This document shows, in pieces, positions 1 to 6,252 of a DNA stretch of 13,732 nt. Position 1 is the first letter of the stretch; each line of letters begins with the position of its first letter. Below the pieces are notes generated by a model. It was not told the DNA's origin and searched no databases. It was given only the letters and a program-made list of their open reading frames with translations. The stretch is taken from contig PIXW01000033.1 of the NCBI GenBank assembly GCA_003601535.1, positions 1 through 13,732 of the forward strand, read 5' to 3'. Position numbers and translations under genes: made by a program. Source of the DNA: ANME-2 cluster archaeon (GTDB taxonomy: Archaea; Halobacteriota; Methanosarcinia; Methanosarcinales; Methanogasteraceae).

Positions 1-1458
1 AAACAGGTTTCAACCGGCATTCCCGGGCTGGATCAGATACTGGATGATGGATTCACACGCCCATCCACGGTACTGATCGCTGGCACAGCTGGCACAGGCA
101 AGACGACATTTGCGATTCAGTCTCTCTTTGCTGCGGCAAATAATGGTGAGAAATGCCTTTATTTCTCAGCCATATCCGAGCCAATTGCAATGCTCAGCGG
201 TTATATGTCAAAGTTCAGTTTTTATGACCAATCGCTGTATGAACAGGAGAATCTCATCTACTTCGATCTCTCCTCTGAGATCATGAAGAACAAGACCTAT
301 GATCTGCTGGATATCATCGATGAAAATGTCGAAGCGATCCATCCGGATCGTATCGCCATCGATCCGATCACGACGATGGATCTGCCATTAAGTGAGAATG
401 AATGCAGGCAGTTTTATTTTGATCTCTTCGTCGGAATGAAAGGATGGAATTCTCTTGTACTGGTTACAGGCGAGTTCACAAAAGAGCATCTGCCGACAAG
501 CCCGATCAGTTATGTTGCGGATGCTATTATATATCTATCAAATGAACTAAAGAAGGGGCGCCGTGTCCGGTATCTTGATGTACTGAAGATGAGGGGGCAG
601 GATTTTGCAAGCGGCAAACATGCATACAGAATCACCAACGATGGCATCATCACCTATCCGAGTCTCGCAATCAGGGAGAATGAGATTGCTGCGCGTGAGC
701 GCGTGGGCACAGGCGTCACCGGACTCGATCAGATGATGAATGGCGGACTCATTCGTGGGACGACATCGCTTCTAACCGGCCCGAGCGGTACAGGCAAGAC
801 CACCACAGGCATGCATTTCATCCTTGAGGGTGCGCGCAGAAGCGAACCCGGATTGATCGTCTCGTTCGAGGAGGGTGCGGCACAACTGCGAAGAGATATG
901 TCATCCTTTGGATGGGATATCCAATCCCTTGAGGATAACCATACACTGCATATCCTGCATCCATCCGATGATGAGGTGTATGCCGGAGAGAGCCTGCTTC
1001 AGATACGCGACTGTGTTGAGGAGTTCAACGTTACCAGAGTGTTGATCGATTCGATCAACGGATTTGCCGATGTCTCGCCGGATGAGGATGGTGCTTCGTA
1101 TGTTCATAAATTATCGAGGTATCTCAAATCACGCAACATCACAACGGTCTTTGTCAGCGAGACCAAGGATCTTCTTGGTTCGAAGCAGATCACTGAAAAC
1201 GGCACCTCCCATGTCATGGATACTGTCGTCATGCTCAGATATGTGGAGATCGCATCAGAACTGCGCAGAGCGATCTCGGTCTTGAAGATGCGCGGAAGTG
1301 GGCATGACACAGGCATCCATGAGATTGAGATTACTGATAATGGCATGGCAGTTAAGATCGATGAGACAGCATTCCGGAGATATGAAGGTATATTCAGTGG
1401 AGTACCCAGATTAACAGAAGCGGAGGCATTTGTAAGGGCATTTGGAAAAAGGAGATGA
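1..1458 (+). CDS. KaiC-family double-domain ATPase (5' end outside window)
   Basis: RecA-fold ATPase with two tandem KaiC domains, open from base 1 with no stop, so the true start lies upstream, probably only about ten codons away. Residues here count from base 1. Domain 1 (about 1-220) has the Walker A loop GTAGTGKT at 28-35 and a Walker B-like RIAIDPIT. Domain 2 (about 225-485) has GPSGTGKT at bases 778-801, a glutamate pair in SFEEG and a Walker B-like RVLIDSING. Cyanobacterial KaiC hydrolyses ATP and autophosphorylates in its second domain; archaeal relatives are widespread and mostly uncharacterised. In domain 1 the usual glutamate pair after the second strand reads ISEP, so one acid is kept. 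In domain 2 the region aligning with KaiC S431/T432 reads TSH (1204-1212): the serine is kept and the threonine is histidine. It heads an operon with two small membrane proteins and a sensor kinase, suggesting a signalling role. The family is certain; the function is inferred. Confidence 0.93.
   Translation, partial: KQVSTGIPGLDQILDDGFTRPSTVLIAGTAGTGKTTFAIQSLFAAANNGEKCLYFSAISEPIAMLSGYMSKFSFYDQSLYEQENLIYFDLSSEIMKNKTYDLLDIIDENVEAIHPDRIAIDPITTMDLPLSENECRQFYFDLFVGMKGWNSLVLVTGEFTKEHLPTSPISYVADAIIYLSNELKKGRRVRYLDVLKMRGQDFASGKHAYRITNDGIITYPSLAIRENEIAARERVGTGVTGLDQMMNGGLIRGTTSLLTGPSGTGKTTTGMHFILEGARRSEPGLIVSFEEGAAQLRRDMSSFGWDIQSLEDNHTLHILHPSDDEVYAGESLLQIRDCVEEFNVTRVLIDSINGFADVSPDEDGASYVHKLSRYLKSRNITTVFVSETKDLLGSKQITENGTSHVMDTVVMLRYVEIASELRRAISVLKMRGSGHDTGIHEIEITDNGMAVKIDETAFRRYEGIFSGVPRLTEAEAFVRAFGKRR
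1451..1457 (+). promoter_or_regulatory. Shine-Dalgarno that fixes the start at 1463
   Basis: GGAGATG lies inside the last codons of the KaiC gene. Its GGAG core ends 8 bases before the ATG at 1463, which is ideal spacing. It argues against the in-frame TTG at 1442, which lies upstream of it. Confidence 0.7.
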
Positions 1459-1462
1459 TTTT

Positions 1463-1735
1463 ATGGCGTATATCGGGAATATTACAGAGGTATATTCCTT
1501 GTTTATCGCGTCTATCATATCGTTATCCTTATTTGCGATCGGCAGGTTCTATCAACTCAATTTTGAAAAAGAGACCCATTGTAGATGGTTTCTGGTACCT
1601 GCAATACTGTTTATGATCTCCGCAGCACTGCATGCACTCGATTATGATGGGGTCGCTATCGGATGTGCCGGAGCAATAATATTGCTAATATTCACTGTTA
1701 TGTTGTATAATATTATGATGGGGGTCGAAAAATGA
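1463..1735 (+). CDS. Small three-helix membrane protein of the KaiC operon
   Basis: A 90-residue protein of unrecognised family. Three hydrophobic stretches are visible, at about residues 7-28 (after EVYSLF), 39-57 (WFLVPAILF onward) and 61-82 (GVAIGCAGAIILLIF), joined by short charged loops containing FEKETHCR and HALDYD. It has no catalytic motif. The ATG at 1463 is preferred over the in-frame TTG at 1442 because a GGAG sits 8 bases upstream of it. The start lies 4 bases after the KaiC stop, and the end overlaps the next gene in an ATGA. Together with the next gene it would give six helices, so the pair may form one membrane unit for the KaiC or kinase, perhaps as anchor or sensor. That role is inferred from position only. 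Confidence 0.72.
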   Translation: MAYIGNITEVYSLFIASIISLSLFAIGRFYQLNFEKETHCRWFLVPAILFMISAALHALDYDGVAIGCAGAIILLIFTVMLYNIMMGVEK

Positions 1736-2031
1736 TTACTGCTGTTATGTGGGCTGTCGTGATTGTGTCGCTGATGTTTACGTTCTACACGCTTGCACAG
1801 TTTAGTGAGAGACTCGGCAAAGCGCTGCATCTGAAACCATATTATATACTATATTATGCTGCTTCACTCCTTCTTTTCATAGGCATTCAGACGGAATTAT
1901 TGAGCGAGATGGTACCTGGTCTTGCTGCCGGATATGCACACTGGTTCGGAATACTGACAGCGACCGGGATGACCGTCGCCCTTTTGACAACAGTCGGGTA
2001 CTGGGGCTGGCTAATAAGAGTGAATCATTAG
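1732..2031 (+). CDS. Second small three-helix membrane protein of the KaiC operon
   Basis: A 99-residue protein of unrecognised family. It has an N-terminal helix (about residues 3-22, AVMWAVVIVSLMFTF), an amphipathic linker (SERLGKALHLKPY), then helices at about 38-58 (YYAASLLLFIGIQ) and 68-93 (HWFGILTATGMTVALL and on). The ATG overlaps the TGA of the preceding gene (ATGA), indicating translational coupling, and a GGGGGT stretch at 1720-1725 may serve as ribosome binding site. The sensor kinase begins 4 bases after its stop. The helix-linker-helix-helix plan resembles half of a six-helix sensor module, but I cannot assign it to a named family. A link to the kinase or to KaiC is inferred from the operon. 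Confidence 0.72.
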   Translation: MITAVMWAVVIVSLMFTFYTLAQFSERLGKALHLKPYYILYYAASLLLFIGIQTELLSEMVPGLAAGYAHWFGILTATGMTVALLTTVGYWGWLIRVNH

Positions 2032-2035
2032 AACC

Positions 2036-4267
2036 ATGCGACTTCAATTCAAGCTCATCCTTCTCTTAATCTCGGTTTCAATCGTACCGTTTGGTATCAT
2101 AGGGTACTATACTTATGATCTTTCTGCCAGATCGATGGAGAATCATGCTGTCGTGCATCTGACTTCGGTGGCACAGACGAGAGCAGATTACATCGATCTA
2201 TGGCTTACACAGCGGGAGGGTGATGCGGGAGTCATCGCAGGCGCAGCACCGGTCTTCTACAATCTCAATAGGATGAGAACCACCGATCCATCGAGTAAGA
2301 AATACCAGGAGGCAGAGGAGAAGATAGAAGCATTTGAAACTCTTGTAAAGGAGGAATATGGTGCTTTTGACGAGGTGTTCGTGCTGAATACAGATGGCAT
2401 CATCGTTGCGTCCACTGATGAGCGTACCATCGGGGACAACAGATCATCACGTGAATATTATCGGTGTGGATTGAACGCTACCCATCTAACCGATGTATAT
2501 CAATCTCCAAGACTTCATGAGCCAACGATGCTGGTATCCACTCCGGTAGTGTATGATAACAGAACGATCGGTGTGATGGCTGGCAGAATCAATCTGAGTA
2601 CAATTCACACGATTGTATGCGATCGCAAAGGACTCGGAGTGACAGGCAGGACATTTCTGATAGATGAGGACGGAGATGGGGACGGACATCTCATCAGTGG
2701 TTCGACTGATGAGATGGTGACCGTATATGATCCCAGCGGGGATCACAGTGGTATCTATGAGCGCAATGGAAGAAAGGTTATCGGCGCCCAGGTATTGATG
2801 CACAATCGTAGATGGTATTTGATCGTTGAACAGGATCATGATGAGATATTATCTGCCCTGTACACGCTGCTAAAACGGGCATTTTTGGTCACACTCGGTC
2901 TTGTTGTGTTGATCGGCATTTTCTCCATAATAATTACCAGACAGATCACAAAACCAATCGAACGGCTGTATGAGGGAACCGAGGCGGTGGCAGCAGGTGA
3001 CTATTCGGTGCAGGTTCCAGCGGTCACGGATGACGAGATCGGCGCACTGACCAGACGGTTCAATGAAATGACATCTGAACTGGAAGAGACGCACAGAAAA
3101 CTGGAGGACAGGATCGCTCTCATCAACCGTGATCTCGAGAATCAGAAGAGCAAACTCGAGAGCGTGCTTCAGAGCATGCCGGATTGTGTCTTCGCAACTG
3201 ACAGTGATTTCAGGATAACCATGTTCAACAGGGCTTGCGAGGAGTTTACAGGCATCCTGGCAGTAGATGCCATCGGAAGGTTCTGTTATGATGTGTTCCC
3301 AACCGATGCATGCGCGGGGCAGTGCCGGCTCCGGGAATCGATCGATAACCATGCTGTTGGTGCGTGCTGGGAGGTGCATGTCACTGATAAGAACGGTCGC
3401 AGCGTTCCGATTATGACCTGTGGTGCGCCATTGCGCGATGCCGGTGGAAATGTCACAGGATATGTCGAGGTGCTCCGTGACGTCACCGGGCTAAAGGAGG
3501 TGGCAGATAAACTGAAAAGAGCGAACGCTGAACTGGAGCTTGCAAACAAGGAATTAAAGAAACTAGATTCCCTCAAAACAGACTTCTTAAACATCGCATC
3601 CCATGAACTGCGAACCCCGCTCACATCGATCCGGGGATTTGCTGAGTTCGTGGCTGATGAGATGCTTGGAGAACTGAATGAGAAACAAAAAAACGCTCTT
3701 TCAAAGGTTGTATCGAACAGCGATCGGCTAATAAGGCTGATCAACAACATGCTTGATATGTCGAAGATCAGATCAGGGAAACTGAAACTGAGCATCACTG
3801 AACTGGATATATCTGAACTGATCAGGGATGTTGTGGCAGACATGAAACTGCTTGCTGAGAAAAAGAATATCTCATGCACCATCGATACTCCGGATAGTGT
3901 TGTTATCAAGGGAGATCGTGATCGTATCGAGCAGGTTCTTGTGAATCTGCTCAGCAATGCGATCAAATTCACACCAGATGGCGGCAGTGTATCGGTTACA
4001 GCAGTCGATTGCGGGGATTGCGTCAGAGTCAGGGTTTCTGATACCGGCGCCGGTATCGCACCGGATGATCTGGCACATATCTTTGAGGAGTTCTGGCAGG
4101 CCGAGAAGAGCAGGGGCACCGGTCTCGGTCTCACGATCACAGCGAATATCGTCCGCGAACACGGTGGCGCAATCTGGGCTGAAAGCGAGGTGGGCGCTGG
4201 GAGCACGTTCGGATTCAAACTGCCGAAGAAAGCACCTCAGCGTTCCAGCAATTCTTCAGACGAGTGA
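2036..4267 (+). CDS. Cache-HAMP-PAS sensor histidine kinase
   Basis: A 743-residue membrane histidine kinase. Order: TM1 (about 7-27); an extracytoplasmic double-Cache sensor (about 35-275) with the typical VFVLNTDGIIVAST and VSTPVVYDN strands; TM2 (about 282-302); HAMP (about 301-355); a PAS domain (about 373-490); a coiled linker; HisKA with the phosphoacceptor H523 in SHELRTP; and HATPase_c with N-box N637/N641, G1 DTGAGI at 669 and G2 GTGLGL at 694. All boxes are intact, so activity is expected. The PAS region carries seven cysteines (384, 401, 417, 426, 430, 444, 462), which suggests a redox or metal-sensing cofactor. The second Cache half holds an aspartate-rich loop at 210-218. It is the last gene of the KaiC operon, 4 bases after the previous stop, with no response regulator beside it. 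Its partner is therefore unknown; KaiC is a possibility only by position. The ribosome site is weak (AGAGTGA upstream). Confidence 0.95.
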   Translation: MRLQFKLILLLISVSIVPFGIIGYYTYDLSARSMENHAVVHLTSVAQTRADYIDLWLTQREGDAGVIAGAAPVFYNLNRMRTTDPSSKKYQEAEEKIEAFETLVKEEYGAFDEVFVLNTDGIIVASTDERTIGDNRSSREYYRCGLNATHLTDVYQSPRLHEPTMLVSTPVVYDNRTIGVMAGRINLSTIHTIVCDRKGLGVTGRTFLIDEDGDGDGHLISGSTDEMVTVYDPSGDHSGIYERNGRKVIGAQVLMHNRRWYLIVEQDHDEILSALYTLLKRAFLVTLGLVVLIGIFSIIITRQITKPIERLYEGTEAVAAGDYSVQVPAVTDDEIGALTRRFNEMTSELEETHRKLEDRIALINRDLENQKSKLESVLQSMPDCVFATDSDFRITMFNRACEEFTGILAVDAIGRFCYDVFPTDACAGQCRLRESIDNHAVGACWEVHVTDKNGRSVPIMTCGAPLRDAGGNVTGYVEVLRDVTGLKEVADKLKRANAELELANKELKKLDSLKTDFLNIASHELRTPLTSIRGFAEFVADEMLGELNEKQKNALSKVVSNSDRLIRLINNMLDMSKIRSGKLKLSITELDISELIRDVVADMKLLAEKKNISCTIDTPDSVVIKGDRDRIEQVLVNLLSNAIKFTPDGGSVSVTAVDCGDCVRVRVSDTGAGIAPDDLAHIFEEFWQAEKSRGTGLGLTITANIVREHGGAIWAESEVGAGSTFGFKLPKKAPQRSSNSSDE

Positions 4268-4277
4268 TATGTAATTT

Positions 4278-5357
4278 TCACATCGAGCCGGCATGCGACT
4301 TCGCAAGCCCACGTGCATGCATCATCTCGTTGATTCTGCCGCCGATTACAATCGGGATCGTCTTCAGATCAGAAAGATCCGAACAACCACACAGAAACAT
4401 CGCAACCTTAAGTTCTGAGATCATACGTGCGATCTGATCGATCACAGCGCTCTCGCTTTCCATCGCAGGCACAACCAGCGGTAATGCTGTTCCACAGATC
4501 GATGCTCCGAGCGCAATCGATTTTGCGATATCGATTCCTGTGCGCACACCACCGGTCGCAATGACCGGAATCTCGCATGTCGAGCATTCCATGATGCTCA
4601 ATGCTGTCTGTATCCCCCAATCCCAGAACAGCTCTCCGAGATGCGCTGATCTGTCGTCTCCACGGGCGAGAGCGCGATAATATTCCACACCAGCCCAGCT
4701 TGTGCCGCCTGCACCACCAACATCGATCGCATCCACACCAGCGCTCACAAGCGATATCGCCACTTCACGCGATATGCCAGCGCCGGTCTCTTTTACGATT
4801 ACCGGAACCGAAACTGTCTCACATACCTCTTCTATCATACCCAGACATCCACGTGCATGCGTACAGCCCTCTGGCTGCACAGCCTCCTGCAGGAAATTGA
4901 GATGGATTGCAATCGCATCGGCATCGATCATCTCGATCGCACGTTCCACGCCATCGATGCCATATTCTGCCAGCTGCACAACACCGATATTGGCACACAC
5001 GAAGGAATCAGGAGCGCAATCCCGTACCACCCGAAATGATTCCTCATACCCTGGATCCTCGAGTGCAGCCCGCTGGCTTCCTACTCCGATGCCGATTCCC
5101 AGATGCTCTGCTGCAAGTGCGAGCGATCTGTTGATCGTATACGTATCAGGATGTCCTCCGGTCATCGATGCAATCAGAAGCGGTGCACTCAGCCGTTTCT
5201 TGAATAATTCAGTAGAGATGTCGATCTCATCCTTATCGATCTCAGGGAGTGCGCAGTGGATCAGATGAATGTCCTCAAATCCGGAAGAGAGATGCGCTTC
5301 AACCGGAACGCTTGCACATATCTGTAGATGCTCGATCTTTCGCTGGGATGTGGTCAT
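4278..5357 (-). CDS. fni: Type 2 isopentenyl-diphosphate delta-isomerase (FMN-dependent)
   Basis: Interconverts isopentenyl and dimethylallyl diphosphate using reduced FMN, supplying precursors for archaeal isoprenoid lipids; cytosolic TIM barrel. Residues count from the ATG at 5357 (359 residues, normal for the family). Seen are SMTGG at 64-68, GVGSQR at 91-96, HLNFLQE at 152-158 with the family's H, N and catalytic-region Q157, VKETGAG at 188-194, GGAGGTSW at 214-221 and ATGGVRTG at 267-274. The frame also extends to an ATG at 5420 (380 residues). I prefer 5357 because family members begin close to MTTS-RKIEHL, and because a TATA-like element at 5434-5440 would place transcription start near 5410, downstream of 5420. 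No strong ribosome site precedes 5357. It stands alone, without mevalonate-pathway neighbours, and ends 10 bases from the convergent kinase gene. Confidence 0.95.
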   Translation of the reverse strand: MTTSQRKIEHLQICASVPVEAHLSSGFEDIHLIHCALPEIDKDEIDISTELFKKRLSAPLLIASMTGGHPDTYTINRSLALAAEHLGIGIGVGSQRAALEDPGYEESFRVVRDCAPDSFVCANIGVVQLAEYGIDGVERAIEMIDADAIAIHLNFLQEAVQPEGCTHARGCLGMIEEVCETVSVPVIVKETGAGISREVAISLVSAGVDAIDVGGAGGTSWAGVEYYRALARGDDRSAHLGELFWDWGIQTALSIMECSTCEIPVIATGGVRTGIDIAKSIALGASICGTALPLVVPAMESESAVIDQIARMISELKVAMFLCGCSDLSDLKTIPIVIGGRINEMMHARGLAKSHAGSM

Positions 5358-5430
5358 CGGTAAGATATTGGTTGGATCGTATTTAATGATGCCCGCAGGG
5401 GATTGAAGTGGTTGCGGCATGTCAGCAAAA

Positions 5431-5440
5431 GAGTTTATAG
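5431..5440 (-). promoter_or_regulatory. Putative TATA element of the IPP isomerase gene
   Basis: Read on the minus strand the stretch is CTATAAACTC, a good archaeal TATA box. Transcription would begin about 25 bases on, near 5410, giving a leader of about 50 bases before the ATG at 5357. It is predicted from sequence only. Confidence 0.45.
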
Positions 5441-5470
5441 ATACGGTTAAAGAACATCAGCACCGTTCGC

Positions 5471-5486
5471 CGAAATTTCTTATATG
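5471..5486 (+). promoter_or_regulatory. Putative BRE/TATA promoter of the aroQ-purE operon
   Basis: The stretch CGAAATTTCTTATATG has a purine-rich BRE-like part followed by a TATA-like part centred near 5482. A start of transcription near 5508 would leave a short leader containing GAGG (5512-5515), 7 bases before the ATG at 5523. A similar element precedes the elongation factor 2 gene. Confidence 0.55.
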
Positions 5487-5522
5487 TTGAACGCAAGATG
5501 ATCATGAACACGAGGCGACTGT

Positions 5523-5807
5523 ATGGAATTAGCAGACATCAGAGAAAAGATCGAACAGATCGATAAGGATATCTTAACATTGATTGCCGAGCGCACCAAT
5601 CTTGCAGAAACTGTTCTTGAGTTGAAAAGGGCAGAAGAAAAGAGCATCGAGGACAAGGAGCAGGAACAGATCGTTCTAAATCGTGCCATCGATTACGCAA
5701 CCGAACTGAATCTCGATACCGGTTCGATCAAGCAGATCTTTCTGATTCTGATCGAGATGAACATCGAACGCCAGCGTGAACTGAGTGGTGAAGGAAACCT
5801 GCCATAA
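5523..5807 (+). CDS. AroQ-type chorismate mutase (monofunctional, small)
   Basis: A 94-residue all-helical protein matching the AroQ chorismate mutase fold, which converts chorismate to prephenate for phenylalanine and tyrosine synthesis. Compared with the E. coli P-protein mutase domain, R7, R24 and K35 match R11, R28 and K39 with the same spacing. D44 and E48 match D48 and E52, and Q84 matches Q88. Two active-site positions differ: the residue equivalent to R51 is Q47, and S84 is N80. The N-terminal helix ([19 protein letters not shown]) is typical. The start is supported by GAGG 7 bases upstream and by the promoter at 5471-5486. Its TAA shares one base with the ATG of the purE-like gene (TAATG), so the two are probably co-translated. 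The family is clear; full mutase activity is likely but the R-to-Q change leaves some doubt. Confidence 0.85.
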   Translation: MELADIREKIEQIDKDILTLIAERTNLAETVLELKRAEEKSIEDKEQEQIVLNRAIDYATELNLDTGSIKQIFLILIEMNIERQRELSGEGNLP

Positions 5808-6196
5808 TGCCGAAAATTGCGATAATTATCGGATCAGAATCTGATATGTGGGTCGCTGATCAGGTAGTCGAGATTCTGAAAGAATTTAATGAGAATTACG
5901 ATCTCGATATCATATCTGCGCATCGCAATCATGAGAGACTGGATGAGTACATCAGGAAGAGTGATGCATCGGTATTTATTGCGATCGCGGGATTATCAGC
6001 CGCGCTGCCCGGCGCCATCGCTTCAAGAACCGATAAACCGGTCATCGGTGTGCCTGTGAGCACGAAACTTGGGGGACTCGATGCGCTCTTATCGATTGTA
6101 CAGATGCCGCCGGGAGTGCCGGTAGCCTGCGTTGGAATCGACAACGGAAGGAATGCTGCACATCTCGCAATGCGGATACTTCATAACAGTCACTAG
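5807..6196 (+). CDS. purE: PurE-family aminoimidazole ribonucleotide carboxylase/mutase
   Basis: A 129-residue PurE protein. The family converts N5-carboxyaminoimidazole ribonucleotide to 4-carboxyaminoimidazole ribonucleotide in purine synthesis. GSESD at 9-13 and SAHR at 37-40 (H39 equals the catalytic H45 of E. coli PurE) are intact, as is the [25 protein letters not shown] region at about 82-106 (first part and QMPPG clearly recognisable). Two oddities are seen. The usual AHLPG reads AALPG (A66 where E. coli has a histidine), and the protein stops soon after the AMRIL helix, about 30 residues shorter than typical bacterial PurE. The bases after the stop look like a promoter rather than a lost C-terminus. 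It overlaps the chorismate mutase gene by one base. No purK is in view. The family is secure; class and exact chemistry are inferred. Confidence 0.88.
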   Translation: MPKIAIIIGSESDMWVADQVVEILKEFNENYDLDIISAHRNHERLDEYIRKSDASVFIAIAGLSAALPGAIASRTDKPVIGVPVSTKLGGLDALLSIVQMPPGVPVACVGIDNGRNAAHLAMRILHNSH

Positions 6197-6202
6197 CACT
6201 AC

Positions 6203-6217
6203 AGAAATCTTTATGTG
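6203..6217 (+). promoter_or_regulatory. Putative BRE/TATA promoter of the elongation factor 2 gene
   Basis: AGAAATCTTTATGTG resembles the element before aroQ (GAAATTTCTTATATG). With the TATA part centred near 6213, transcription would start around 6238, just before the GAGGT ribosome site at 6241-6245, which lies 7 bases before the ATG at 6253. Confidence 0.5.
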
Positions 6218-6252
6218 ATTACGATCTAAATTTTCGATTAGAGGTACGATAC

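Noticed and set aside
3286..4218. A 310-codon minus-strand frame opposite the kinase.
   Set aside because: It is an antisense shadow of the HisKA/HATPase coding region, serine-rich from codon complementarity and without any domain; the plus-strand gene has all its motifs.
4305..4860. Repeated CCACGTGCATGC at about 4309 and 4849, considered as an operator or repeat.
   Set aside because: Both copies are inside the isomerase gene and encode similar HARG tetrapeptides; most simply coincidence of codon use.
4702..5268. A 188-codon plus-strand frame opposite the IPP isomerase.
   Set aside because: It is an antisense shadow; the minus strand carries every motif of the type 2 isomerase.
5419..5490. 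A 23-codon plus-strand frame (MSAKEFIDTVKEHQ and on, ending PKFLIC) in the divergent promoter region.
   Set aside because: It has no ribosome site, overlaps both predicted TATA elements and is too short to tell from chance.
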